From assembly GCA_016234495.1 (NCBI GenBank), contig JACRBI010000048.1, forward strand, positions 1 to 64,000: DNA of 64,000 bases, read 5' to 3'. Origin of the DNA: Chloroflexota bacterium. GTDB lineage: Bacteria; Chloroflexota; Anaerolineae; Anaerolineales; Villigracilaceae. The position numbers and the translations under genes are program-made. Shown in pieces: positions 25,375-34,025 of this stretch. Each line of letters begins with the position of its first letter. The first letter of the stretch is position 1. The notes under the pieces were generated by a model. It made no database searches and was not told the origin of the DNA. It was given only the letters and a program-made list of their open reading frames with translations.

Positions 25375-26574
25375 ATGACAAACAAGAAAAAAGGTGTGAT
25401 CGGTATTTTAACCGGGGGCGGCGATGTGCCGGGGTTGAACCCTGCCATTCGTGCGGTGACCATTCGTGCTTTGCGTGAAGGTTATCAGGTGATCGGGTTT
25501 CGCCGCGGGTGGGGCGGGCTGGTGGATGTTATCCGCGAGAAGGATGCTGATAACAGTAATAATTTTCAGATCCTGAGCGAAGAGATCGTCAACCGCGCAG
25601 GGCGGACAGGCGGCACCTTCCTGCATTCCTCGCGTACCAACCCGGGCAAGATCAAGAAGGCGGATATTCCGGAGCATTTGCAGGATAAGTATGCCGAGGA
25701 GAAAAATGACTTAACGCCTGAAGTGCTCAAGAATCTTGATTTCCTCGGGGTGAATTATCTGATCCCCATTGGCGGTGACGATACTCTCAGTTATGGCGTC
25801 CGTTTGTATCAGGAGGGTTTTAAAGTAGTCGCCATTCCGAAAACGATGGATAACGATGTGCCGGGGACGGATTATTGCATCGGGTTCAGCACCTGTGTGA
25901 CCCGCACCATTTCACTCACCAACAGCCTGCGGACCATCGCCGGTTCGCATGAACGAATCATGGTTCTTGAAGTCTTTGGGCGTTACGCGGGTTTTACCGC
26001 CATGTTACCGACGATGGCTGGGGCGGCGAACCGATGTGTGATTCCTGAATATAAATTCAATATCGATCACCTGACGGAAGTGCTGGTAAAAGACCGCATG
26101 GCCAACCCGAGCCATTATTCAGTGATGCTCATTTCAGAAGGGGCCATGTACGAAGGCGGCGAAATGGTATTCAAGGATCGTTCCACAGACGCCTACGGTC
26201 ATGCCAAATTGGGCGGGATCGGTGATCTGGTTTCAGAGCAGATCAAGGATCGTTCGGCCAAATTCAACAAAGGCAAGACGGTTGATGTGATCAATCAGAA
26301 ACTTGGCTATATGGTGCGCGGCGGCGACCCGGATGCGATTGATTCGATTGTGCCGATGGCCTTTGGCAACCTGGCGCTTGATCTTGTATTAAGCGGCATT
26401 CACGGCAGGTTGGTGGTTCTGAAGAATGGCCGTTACGACAATATGCCTTTGGATATTGTCACCTCGACGAAGAAGGTTGTGGACGTAAGCCACTTCTACG
26501 ATACCGACCGCTACCGCCCCAAGTACGAAAACTTTGAGATGAAACCGCTCTTTATCATGACAAGTGAAATATAA
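25375..26574 (+). CDS. pfp: 6-phosphofructokinase, diphosphate-dependent type
   Basis: This enzyme converts fructose-6-phosphate to the 1,6-bisphosphate. The 399-residue sequence has the phosphofructokinase core, including LTGGGDVPGLNPAIRA. Two positions decide the phosphoryl donor. The motif is GGDDT (133-137), not GGDG(S/T), and PKTMDND (155-161), not PGTIDND. Asp plus Lys there is the established signature of diphosphate use, and the reaction would then be reversible. The catalytic TMDND is intact. It fits the gap, pgk and tpiA genes nearby. Confidence 0.9.
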   Translation: MTNKKKGVIGILTGGGDVPGLNPAIRAVTIRALREGYQVIGFRRGWGGLVDVIREKDADNSNNFQILSEEIVNRAGRTGGTFLHSSRTNPGKIKKADIPEHLQDKYAEEKNDLTPEVLKNLDFLGVNYLIPIGGDDTLSYGVRLYQEGFKVVAIPKTMDNDVPGTDYCIGFSTCVTRTISLTNSLRTIAGSHERIMVLEVFGRYAGFTAMLPTMAGAANRCVIPEYKFNIDHLTEVLVKDRMANPSHYSVMLISEGAMYEGGEMVFKDRSTDAYGHAKLGGIGDLVSEQIKDRSAKFNKGKTVDVINQKLGYMVRGGDPDAIDSIVPMAFGNLALDLVLSGIHGRLVVLKNGRYDNMPLDIVTSTKKVVDVSHFYDTDRYRPKYENFEMKPLFIMTSEI

Positions 26575-26600
26575 ATAACTGACGTTACGCAGTTCAGCCT

Positions 26601-26668
26601 GTAGCGCGACATTTATGTCGCCTATTTTGCGAGATAAACCCCCATACGGGGACAATGTGTCGCGCTAC
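26601..26668. repeat. Palindromic intergenic repeat, family 1, with conserved 36-nt block
   Basis: GTAGCGCGACATTTATGTCG at the left and GTCGCGCTAC at the right bound the unit. The block 26635-26670 is identical to 8681-8716. Flanking sequence TTACGCAGTTCAGCC is also shared (inverted) with the 8.7 kb copy. Confidence 0.85.
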
Positions 26669-26729
26669 AGCGTAAGGTGCGTAAATAACCCAAGTCGCTA
26701 CCTTGCAGAATTTGTACAAGTTTTAACGT

Positions 26730-26791
26730 AACACTGCCCTGGCGCTCGCTTCGGGGACAATGTGGCGGGCAGTGCCAGGGAGTATCGCTCT
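26730..26791. repeat. Chimeric palindrome with shared core
   Basis: CACTGCCCTGGC and its near complement GGGCAGTGCCAGGG flank a core that contains CGGGGACAATGTG, the same string as in the family-1 copies at 8695 and 26647. Confidence 0.5.
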
Positions 26792-26812
26792 GCTCCCAAG
26801 AAACAAGAATCT

Positions 26813-26865
26813 GTAGCGCGACATTTATGTCGCCTGCAGGCCAAGCGACATAAATGTCGCGCTAC
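26813..26865. repeat. Palindromic intergenic repeat, family 1 (perfect 21-bp arms)
   Basis: GTAGCGCGACATTTATGTCG (plus C) and its exact complement enclose an 11-nt loop. The 393-bp gap between pfp and ubiA consists mostly of such repeats. Confidence 0.9.
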
Positions 26866-26967
26866 GAAAGTCGTTTTGTTCTGCCGTGGTTTACTCAGAA
26901 CGATACTTTATTGACTCTTTGACTTGATTTGAGGATTGCTTTCCAATTTTATCTTGAGGAGTATGGA

Positions 26968-27981
26968 ATGAACTTTACAATGTGGAAGAAGGCGTTGACC
27001 GTGATCCCGGATGTTTCCAAGCAGGAGTGGGATGAACTTGATCTGGTCTCGAAATGGCTGATCTCAACCCGCGCGGCAGTTCTTGTGATGACCTTCATCT
27101 CAGCGGCGCTGGCGGGGTTGTTTGCCTGGCGCGCTGGTTCATTCCATTTTGTGCCATGGATGGCGCTGGCTCTCGGACTTATCATGGCACATGCCAGCAA
27201 TAACATCTTCAACGATTATACAGACTATGTCCGCGGCGTGGATAAGGATAATTACTACCGCACGCTGTATGGCACACAGCCAATCGCAAATGGGTTGATG
27301 ACCAAACGCCAGCATCTCACATATTTTGCTGTGACTGGATTGATCGCGCTGGTCTTTGGCCTTTATCTGATCTGGTACACAGGTTTCAGTTCCACCACCT
27401 GGATTCTGCTTGGCCTCGGCGCGTTCTTTGTTTTGTTTTACACCTGGCCGCTCAAGGGATTGGCAATGGGGGAGCTTGCCGTTCTCATCGTTTGGGGACC
27501 GTTGATGATCGGCGGCGGCTATTATGTGTTGACCGGTCACTGGGATTGGAATGTGACAATGGCCAGCCTGCCTTATGTGCTTGGCGTAACGACGGTCATT
27601 TTTGGCAAGCATATTGATAAGATCATTCCCGATACGCAAAAGCGCATCCATACCCTGCCGGTGGTGATTGGCGAAAAAGCCGCGCGTTATACGGTATTGG
27701 CGATGATGATCTTCCCGTATTTCCTAACCGCATATTTGATCGCCATAAGATTCTTTACGCCAGTCATGGCGATTGTGGTGTTTGCGATTCCTGCTTTCCT
27801 GAAAATCTATCCCATCTTCTTGAAGCCCAAACCTGAAACTGCGCCCGAGGGTCAGCCCGGCTGGCCGCTGTACTTTGTTGGATATGCTTTCTACAATAAC
27901 CGAAGATTTGGCTCGCTCTTCATGCTGGGATTGTTGGTCGATGCGGCATTAAGGATTTTCATGCCAGCGTTTTGGCATTAA
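26968..27981 (+). CDS. UbiA-superfamily prenyltransferase, copy 1
   Basis: The 337-residue membrane protein has eight to nine TM helices. The first Asp-rich motif is NDYTDYVRGVDKD (about residue 75) and a second Asp motif lies around KHIDKIIPDTQKR, together the Mg-diphosphate sites of UbiA enzymes. These attach polyprenyl chains to aromatic or other acceptors, for example in menaquinone or ether-lipid synthesis. The acceptor is unknown. The start at 26968 follows GAGGAG by 7 nt. Copy 2 at 30133 shares extensive blocks, so the two arose by duplication. Confidence 0.88.
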   Translation: MNFTMWKKALTVIPDVSKQEWDELDLVSKWLISTRAAVLVMTFISAALAGLFAWRAGSFHFVPWMALALGLIMAHASNNIFNDYTDYVRGVDKDNYYRTLYGTQPIANGLMTKRQHLTYFAVTGLIALVFGLYLIWYTGFSSTTWILLGLGAFFVLFYTWPLKGLAMGELAVLIVWGPLMIGGGYYVLTGHWDWNVTMASLPYVLGVTTVIFGKHIDKIIPDTQKRIHTLPVVIGEKAARYTVLAMMIFPYFLTAYLIAIRFFTPVMAIVVFAIPAFLKIYPIFLKPKPETAPEGQPGWPLYFVGYAFYNNRRFGSLFMLGLLVDAALRIFMPAFWH

Positions 27982-27995
27982 GATTTTACGCCATT

Positions 27996-28087
27996 AGTGC
28001 GTCGCACCTCACGTGTGGATTTTATCTAATTAACTGGGAGAATCTACTCGGTTGAATTATCCTGTTTAGTTTGGTGCGACGCACCCT
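27996..28087. repeat. Inverted repeat bordering the RHS fragment
   Basis: GTGCGTCGCACC near 27998 and GGTGCGACGCAC near 28073 are exact complements. The second copy overlaps the start of the RHS reading frame, so the repeat may mark the insertion edge of the AT-rich segment. Confidence 0.6.
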
Positions 28088-29120
28088 CAACGCCAGCGGA
28101 ACCTTAACATCCCAACAGCGCTATCTTCCCTTCGGACAAGTCCGTGACAATATCCCAGCGCCCAATGGACTGCCGACTACTGACCTCGGCTATACGGGAC
28201 AGCGCGATCTCGGCATGGGATTAATGGATTACCATGCAAGATTTTATTCGCCTTCGTTAGGCAGGTTCGCCCAGCCAGATAGCATCATTCCAAATGCAGG
28301 GAATCCGCAGAGTTGGAATCGTTATAGCTATGTGATGAATTCGCCGATCTTATATAATGACCCCACAGGGCATATGTGCTCCGACCCTGAGAATACTGAA
28401 AATGCTTTTTGTGAAGGAAGCTCTGCACAAAAAACAAAAATTGGCGACAAAATGGTTTCTGGAAACGGGAGAAGAGATGGCCTTGGATTTTGTGGTGGTT
28501 GGGGTCAAAAGAAATGTCGTAGAATCAATGGAGGCGGCGGCGATTTAGCACTTATGAATGGATTAGGGCTTAATAGTTGTACAAATAATACTTGTACTGG
28601 GTTACCATCAAATGTAAGTTCGCCAGAATCCAGTAATTCTTACTTATGCTTGGCACATACAGCTTGCCAGTATAATTCCCATTTTGGAAATTATACTTAT
28701 GACTTAGGTGTTATGTATTGGTCAGGCGAAGTTAATGCTTCCAATACATTCCCTGGCCCTAACGGCTCGATCATTACACTTAGCAACGATGGTGGTGAGT
28801 CGGATCACTTTGGGTTTGATATTAATAATGGAACTTTCGAAGTAAAATCAACTACGATGGGTTTGGGATTAGGTAATGGAAACTATGTAAACTACACACC
28901 TGGGTCTGGCTTTTCCGCAAAACAACTCGCAATAAACATGACATTAGATGTTGATTATTCAATAAAGGTAAATAATCAATATTCTTTCACAGGTAATTTT
29001 CATTCCGAATTAGGTGTTAGACCTATAATACCTGCCTTAGTATTTGCAGCTTATTTAATAGCTGTGCGCCTACCAAGGGTGGACCCTGGAATGTTCCGAG
29101 TCCCACCAATACCTGGATGA
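28071..29120 (+). CDS. Orphan RHS-repeat C-terminal fragment with unknown tip domain
   Basis: The first 100 residues are the end of an RHS/YD-repeat core: QRYLPFGQVR, LGYTGQRDLGMGLMDYHARF, and the hallmark SLGRFAQPDSIIPN, NRYSYVMNSPILYNDPTGH. About 250 residues of variable, Gly/Asn/Ser-rich sequence follow that I do not recognise, ending with a hydrophobic stretch. Full RHS proteins exceed 1000 residues, so this is a 5'-truncated piece or a displaced tip of a polymorphic toxin. It has only a TTG/GTG start and may not be translated. It is AT-rich compared with both flanks. Confidence 0.65.
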   Translation: MVRRTLNASGTLTSQQRYLPFGQVRDNIPAPNGLPTTDLGYTGQRDLGMGLMDYHARFYSPSLGRFAQPDSIIPNAGNPQSWNRYSYVMNSPILYNDPTGHMCSDPENTENAFCEGSSAQKTKIGDKMVSGNGRRDGLGFCGGWGQKKCRRINGGGGDLALMNGLGLNSCTNNTCTGLPSNVSSPESSNSYLCLAHTACQYNSHFGNYTYDLGVMYWSGEVNASNTFPGPNGSIITLSNDGGESDHFGFDINNGTFEVKSTTMGLGLGNGNYVNYTPGSGFSAKQLAINMTLDVDYSIKVNNQYSFTGNFHSELGVRPIIPALVFAAYLIAVRLPRVDPGMFRVPPIPG

Positions 29121-29140
29121 ACAAAAGAGAGTGATTTACT

Positions 29141-29899
29141 ATGGATGATAACATTCAGACAGCAACAGGATACTTAATTAATAATAAAATTAAGAAAGCC
29201 AAGGGCGTTTTTCAAAAACTCGCAGGCAGTAAGGATTTTGTAAAGGCTGCATACGCAGGACTTTCTAGTTGCTATTTGCTGGAGAAAGATCTTGTTGAGG
29301 CCGAAAAGCATTTACAAATATCCCAAGAAAAAGATGGTGAAGCAGAACTGCTCTTTATAGCTTCTGCGCTTTCTTATGTCTCAGAAAAAAATTACGAACT
29401 TGCAGAGTTTGAATTGATGAAAGCCCTCAAAACCAACGCAGAGTCTGTTTATGCAAACTATATAATGGGTGCGTTGTACATGAGAATGCAAAACCCTGGA
29501 ATGGGAATTCAATATTATGTTAGGGCAATAGCGCTCAACAACAAGCATTGGCTGATATATGCAAATTTAGCAATTGCCTATAATACAATCGGTGATTACA
29601 GCAATGCATTGAAAAATTCATATTCTAGCTTTATGTTGCAACCTTCTCCTTCAAATGCGGCATATCTAGTATTTTCCTTAATTCGTTCATACACAAAAAT
29701 ATATTGGGCGCTATTTGGTATTTGTTTTTTTGTATGGATAGTGTTCCCATCTTTTTCTTTAGCGGTTGCCCCGCTAGTTATTTTTATCGTTGTAGCTGGT
29801 ATTTTGCCATACTTTATAAGCAGGGAGACCAAAGACTTGTATGCAATCGCCTTGTTTATAATTCTATTTGTTGTCTTTTATTTTTCCTATATAAAATGA
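29141..29899 (+). CDS. TPR protein with C-terminal membrane helices
   Basis: The 252-residue product has four to five TPR-like units (about 5-170; for example YANYIMGALYMRMQNPGMGI and YANLAIAYNTIGDYSNALKN), then a basic turn and three hydrophobic segments (about 185-250). I do not know the family. It starts 20 bp after the RHS fragment, in the same AT-rich block, so an immunity role for the RHS tip is conceivable but unsupported. A terminator follows. Confidence 0.7.
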   Translation: MDDNIQTATGYLINNKIKKAKGVFQKLAGSKDFVKAAYAGLSSCYLLEKDLVEAEKHLQISQEKDGEAELLFIASALSYVSEKNYELAEFELMKALKTNAESVYANYIMGALYMRMQNPGMGIQYYVRAIALNNKHWLIYANLAIAYNTIGDYSNALKNSYSSFMLQPSPSNAAYLVFSLIRSYTKIYWALFGICFFVWIVFPSFSLAVAPLVIFIVVAGILPYFISRETKDLYAIALFIILFVVFYFSYIK

Positions 29900-29938
29900 G
29901 AATAAAAATTTCTTAATTAGTGGTAAATACACTTGTTC

Positions 29939-29970
29939 GGCGGACGGTATGGAGACCGTCCGCCTTTCCA
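29939..29970 (+). terminator. Rho-independent terminator
   Basis: GGCGGACGGT (29939-29948) and ACCGTCCGCC (29955-29964) form a perfect stem followed by TTTCC. It closes the RHS/TPR block. Confidence 0.8.
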
Positions 29971-30132
29971 CTTAATCAGACAAAAGTACTCACAAAATAG
30001 TTGTATAATCCCGCACGGTCATAATTCCTGGCGGGATTTTCCGCTATTTATGAAAGCGTCTGTTTGGGAGTAACCCCCACGACACTTTGAGACCCAAACA
30101 CCCAGACACTTTATTTCGCTCAAGGAGAAAGT

Positions 30133-31269
30133 ATGCATATCAACTTTGCCATGTGGCGCAAGGCCTCATGGGAACTCATCAAGATGGACGACAAAAAAGA
30201 GTGGGATGCGCTCGATGTCGTTTCCAAGTGGCTGATCGCCACCCGCTCCGCAGTGACCACGGTCACGATCTATTCCTGCATCATTGCTGGCTTCCTCGCC
30301 TGGCGCGATGGATATTTTTCCTGGCTGCCGTGGATCATTCTGACGCTTGGTTTGTTCATCGCGCACGGCACGAACAACCTGCTCAACGATTACACCGATT
30401 TCTCGCGCGGTGTGGATAAGGACAACTACTTCCGCACGCAGTATGGGGTGCATCCGCTCGTGCAGAAATTCTGGACGAAGGACAATCAGATCAAGTGGTT
30501 CATTGTCAGCGGGGCGCTGGCCGCGCTTTCGGGTGTGTTCGCTTTGTTCTACACAAACTTTAATCCGTATATTATTGGTTTGTTCGCGTTTGGCGCGCTT
30601 GTTTTACTTTTCTATACATGGCCGTTCAAATATTGGGGCATCGGTGAATTATCCATCTTTCTGATTTGGGGGCCGATCATGATCGGGGCGGTGTACGTTG
30701 TCCTTGCCCTCGGCGCAAATGGCCACATCTCCAATGTGTTCAAGGTTGCGCTTGCGGGCATTCCCTTTGGCCTCAGCGTTGCCAGTATCAACATCGGCAA
30801 GCACATCGATAAGATGGAAGACGACAAGAAAAAGGGCGTGGGCACATTCCCTGTCCGTGTCGGTCAGACCTTTGCGCGATACACCGACATTGCTTCCATT
30901 GTCATAGCGTATGGCGTTATTTCCTATCTTGTCTTCACGGGATATTTTTCCACGCTGATGCTGTTGGTCATCTTTGCCGCACAGCGCGCCATGTATGCCA
31001 TCGCCGTGCTGTCCAAGCCGCGCCCCGACGCCGCGCCTAAAGGTTTTGAAGCCTTCTGGCCCACCTGGTTCTCTGGCTTCTGCTTCTATCACAACCGTTT
31101 GTTCGGCGGCCTCTTCATCCTCGGCATTCTGCTCGATACAGTCGCCCGCAAATATCAGGCCTCCCTGCCGATCAACATCAATATGCTCGGCGCAATTGCC
31201 CTCGCGATTGGCTTGATCTACGCGGTTGTCCAAATGCAAATGGCGAAAGCGAAGTCTGCAAAAGCATAA
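30133..31269 (+). CDS. UbiA-superfamily prenyltransferase, copy 2
   Basis: The 378-residue membrane protein is a paralogue of the 26968 gene: shared VSKWLIATRSAV, NDYTDFSRGVDKDNYFRT, and NIGKHIDKMEDDKKKGVGTF. Both Asp-rich motifs are intact. It has an extra C-terminal TM helix and a Lys-rich end. The start follows AAGGAG by 7 nt, and a TATAAT lies near 30004. Acceptor and prenyl donor are unknown. Having two copies may mean two acceptors or steps of one lipid or quinone pathway. Confidence 0.88.
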   Translation: MHINFAMWRKASWELIKMDDKKEWDALDVVSKWLIATRSAVTTVTIYSCIIAGFLAWRDGYFSWLPWIILTLGLFIAHGTNNLLNDYTDFSRGVDKDNYFRTQYGVHPLVQKFWTKDNQIKWFIVSGALAALSGVFALFYTNFNPYIIGLFAFGALVLLFYTWPFKYWGIGELSIFLIWGPIMIGAVYVVLALGANGHISNVFKVALAGIPFGLSVASINIGKHIDKMEDDKKKGVGTFPVRVGQTFARYTDIASIVIAYGVISYLVFTGYFSTLMLLVIFAAQRAMYAIAVLSKPRPDAAPKGFEAFWPTWFSGFCFYHNRLFGGLFILGILLDTVARKYQASLPININMLGAIALAIGLIYAVVQMQMAKAKSAKA

Positions 31270-31330
31270 CCACAGAGGGCACGGAGACCACAGAGATTTT
31301 TTAAGTGGTTTTCTCCGTGCTCTCTGTGAT
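31269..31330. repeat. Imperfect palindrome, probable bidirectional terminator
   Basis: CACAGAGGGCACGGAGA and TCTCCGTGCTCTCTGTG are complementary around an AT-rich centre. It separates two convergent genes and resembles hairpins at 38265 and 60785. Confidence 0.6.
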
Positions 31331-31348
31331 CTCCCCTGGCACCGCCCG

Positions 31349-32146
31349 TCAGGGCAGGTGTGTGGTGAATCTCTTTATCTCCAACCCTTCAACTTCCAGC
31401 CATTCATCCCCACCCTCCAAAACCCCAAACGCGATCTTCCCTTCCGGCGTGAACGCTGCATATTGATTATCGATCCAGATGATGACTCCCAAGGGCGGAC
31501 TCGGACTTACCGGCGACTCAAACACTGGAACATTATCCACATACCAAACAATGCGCTTCCGACTCCACTCAAGCCTGTATCCGTGCCATTGAGTGACATC
31601 CACGCTGAGAGCGGCTGAGTCCTCGCCAATGACCTTGCTCAATAATTTTCTTGTCATCTTTCTTGAAAAAGGCAGGGTCAATCCTGCGGCCAGTAGGGGC
31701 GGGGTCACCCCGCCCCTACTTTGAAACACCTGCGCCATGAATCCATTTGCAACAGGTGTTCCTGGTGGTTGAGTAGGGCGAGTGTTCTCCTCGCCCGTAT
31801 CGAAACCACCCGTTTTGAACGATAAATAATTTTCCTTCGACCCATAAAAGAACCAGACTGCATTTGGCAGCGCGGGCAATCGAAACGGACTCCCGCCAAA
31901 CCCAAGCGACATTCCAAATGGATCATTCCACAGCCCGAAGCCCCATGTCCCAGCGACGGAAGTGCTCGAAGCTTTTGCACGCAGGCTGAGGCTTAGAGTC
32001 CGATGCGGAAACCTACGCCGGGGGAGTCCGGAATAGTCATCGAGTTGGGCATCGCGATAGCTGCGAGAATCCCCTTTCTGTATTCCCAATCTCCAACCGT
32101 TTTTTAGCCTCTCAACTTTTGCACTCTGCGTTGCTCTTTCATTCAT
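31349..32146 (-). CDS. Concanavalin A/GH16-like beta-sandwich protein with in-frame repeat insertions
   Basis: The 265-residue protein resembles a jelly-roll (LamG/GH16-like) module: TWGFGLWNDPFG, VTQWHGYRLEWSRKRIVWYV plus DNVPVFESP, and GVIIWIDNQYA. No secretion signal or obvious catalytic ExDxxE motif is seen, so activity is doubtful. Two palindromic repeats lie inside the frame: 31693-31719, coding SRGGVTPPLL, and 31772-31799, coding GEENTRPTQ. They interrupt an otherwise continuous fold without breaking the frame. It starts 21 bp after the EamA gene and is probably cotranscribed with it. Confidence 0.7.
   Translation of the reverse strand: MNERATQSAKVERLKNGWRLGIQKGDSRSYRDAQLDDYSGLPRRRFPHRTLSLSLRAKASSTSVAGTWGFGLWNDPFGMSLGFGGSPFRLPALPNAVWFFYGSKENYLSFKTGGFDTGEENTRPTQPPGTPVANGFMAQVFQSRGGVTPPLLAAGLTLPFSRKMTRKLLSKVIGEDSAALSVDVTQWHGYRLEWSRKRIVWYVDNVPVFESPVSPSPPLGVIIWIDNQYAAFTPEGKIAFGVLEGGDEWLEVEGLEIKRFTTHLP
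31693..31719. repeat. 27-nt perfect palindromic repeat inside a coding region
   Basis: The arm GTAGGGGCGGGG and its complement CCCCGCCCCTAC are separated by TCA. It is a close relative of the repeats at 54283, 45812 and 6406. Confidence 0.85.
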
Positions 32147-32166
32147 CCTTCATCATTCATCCTTCA

Positions 32167-33051
32167 TCATTTTCGATTCACCAGCCAAATCCCAAACAGA
32201 ATCACCGCGCCGCCCAAAACGGAAACGAGTGTGATCTGCTCATTCAAAATGACTGCGGCCACGACCATGCTCGTCAGCGGTTCGACAAAGAGAAACGCGC
32301 CAGTTTGCGCGGCCGGCAATTGACTGAGCGCGTCGAACCACGCGATGTATGCAAAGCCGGTGGTGAAGATGCCGAGGAAGATCATCGCGATCCAGCCGCG
32401 TGTATCGAGTTGTGGAATTTCAGTGTAGCTTTTGTTCACAAGAAGCGCCGCGAACGTAATCAACCAGCCGATGGTCATCATCCAAAACGTCATCAGCGTG
32501 GATGGATGATTCCGTAATCCGCGCCTCGAAAGGATGGAAACCACCGCCCAGTTGACCGAACTGATCAGAATCAGAAAATCGCCGGTCGTGCCAAAATTGC
32601 CGACGGCAATGGTGGAAAGATCGCCTTTGCTTACCACTGCCAGCACACCAATCATCGCAAGCACAATACCCGATGATTGCAAAAGATTTAATTTTTCCTT
32701 TAAGATCATCCATCCCAATATGGCAATGAACGCCGGTGACGTGGAGACGATCCATGCGGTGGTTGTGGCTTGCGCGGTTTTGAGTCCGTTGGATTGCAGC
32801 CATTGATGGAATGAAATTCCCAAAAAACCAAGCAGGGTGAAATACAACCATTCGCTGCCTTTTGGAAATGCAAATTGTTTTCGCATGACCACTGCAAAAA
32901 GGATCAGTGGAATCCCTATCGCAAAACGGAGCCACACCACTGCGATGGGGGAGATCTGCCCCACGGCAATTTTTGTGGCGATGAACGACGCGCCCCATAC
33001 GATGACCGCAAACAGGGCTTCAAGAAAAGGAAGGAGTTTTGTTTTTGGCAT
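32167..33051 (-). CDS. EamA/DMT-family transporter
   Basis: The 294-residue protein has ten TM helices in two EamA halves: LFAVIVWGASFIATKIAVGQ, VVWLRFAIGIPLIL, STSPAFIAILGWMILKEKL and later FLFVEPLTSMVVAAVILNEQ. Substrate is unknown; relatives export amino acids or other metabolites. The start at 33051 follows AAGGA and gives the usual short N-terminus. It diverges from the Crp/Fnr regulator gene (100 bp apart), which makes regulation by that protein possible. Confidence 0.88.
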   Translation of the reverse strand: MPKTKLLPFLEALFAVIVWGASFIATKIAVGQISPIAVVWLRFAIGIPLILFAVVMRKQFAFPKGSEWLYFTLLGFLGISFHQWLQSNGLKTAQATTTAWIVSTSPAFIAILGWMILKEKLNLLQSSGIVLAMIGVLAVVSKGDLSTIAVGNFGTTGDFLILISSVNWAVVSILSRRGLRNHPSTLMTFWMMTIGWLITFAALLVNKSYTEIPQLDTRGWIAMIFLGIFTTGFAYIAWFDALSQLPAAQTGAFLFVEPLTSMVVAAVILNEQITLVSVLGGAVILFGIWLVNRK

Positions 33052-33139
33052 GGAGATTCCTTGACGATAGAATGGGCGAATTATAAGTCCGTCTTTGACA
33101 TTCAACTTGCCCGCATAAACATTGATGTCGCTTTCATGT

Positions 33140-33152
33140 TAAACTCGGAAAC
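33140..33152 (+). promoter_or_regulatory. Leaderless promoter -10 of the Crp/Fnr gene
   Basis: TAAACT (33140-33145) is followed by 7 nt and the ATG at 33153. The -35 is weak (AACATT at 33118-33123). Confidence 0.5.
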
Positions 33153-33839
33153 ATGCAAAACGATGTCCTCTTCAAACGCCTGCAAACCTTCGAATTCCTG
33201 CGCGGACTCGACCACGAGACTCTGTCTGCGCTGGCGAAAAATTCCACCTGGAAAGTTTTTGCCCCCGACGCGGTCGTGTTCTGGGAAGGGGATACCGAAT
33301 CCAATTTATATTACCTGCAATATGGTTCGTTGAAGGTTTTGAAATCTTCTGCCGATGGCCGCGAGCAGGTGTTGAAGTTTATCGGCGCGGGGGAAATTTT
33401 CAATGAGATCGGCGTGCTGGCGAAACGTCCGAATCCCGTTACGGCGGTTGCGCTGGAAGAATCTGGCATCTGGTTAATTCCGCGCCATGCGCTGGAAGAG
33501 ATCGTGATGGCGCATCCGCAAACCGCTTTGCAGATCATTCAAAACATGGCGGATAAAATCATCGGGTTGGTGACTCTCGCGGCGGATCTGTCTTTGAAAA
33601 CTGTCGAAGCGAGGTTTGCGAAACTTTTGCTCGATCAGGCCGAAGGGGATGTGATCGAACGTCACCGTTGGACGAATCAAACAGAAATGGCATCGCATCT
33701 CGGTACAGTCCCAGATGTGTTGAGCCGCGTCATCCGCGAGTTGACAAAGGCGGGGCTGATCGAAATGGACAAACAACACATCCGCATTCTGGATCGTACA
33801 GGCTTGTCCGCGCGGGCGCAAGGAAAAGAAAAACCTTAA
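33153..33839 (+). CDS. Crp/Fnr-family transcriptional regulator
   Basis: The 228-residue protein has an N-terminal cyclic-nucleotide-type beta-roll (about 15-125; FWEGDTESNLYYLQYGSLKV, GEIFNEIGVLAKRPNPVTAV), a dimer helix, and a C-terminal winged helix (about 155-215; NQTEMASHLGTVPDVLSRVI). The N-terminus lacks the Cys cluster of FNR, and no haem ligand can be assigned. The effector is unknown. Its position just upstream of a membrane haem-type cluster suggests control of respiration or of nitric oxide or oxygen response. Confidence 0.88.
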   Translation: MQNDVLFKRLQTFEFLRGLDHETLSALAKNSTWKVFAPDAVVFWEGDTESNLYYLQYGSLKVLKSSADGREQVLKFIGAGEIFNEIGVLAKRPNPVTAVALEESGIWLIPRHALEEIVMAHPQTALQIIQNMADKIIGLVTLAADLSLKTVEARFAKLLLDQAEGDVIERHRWTNQTEMASHLGTVPDVLSRVIRELTKAGLIEMDKQHIRILDRTGLSARAQGKEKP

Positions 33840-34025
33840 CCAGAAAAGACACGAAGAAAATTCAGCCTTGCTCCTTCGGTTTACTCACCTGCACTGCACC
33901 GAACGCAGTGCGGTGCAGGTGTTGTGACCCTTTGGGGTGAAAAAGTGTTTGTAAAAACCCGACAAAAGTCGGGGCGGGAAACGGGGGAAAGGGATAAAGT
34001 CAGGCATATCCAAAAAGGAGACAAT

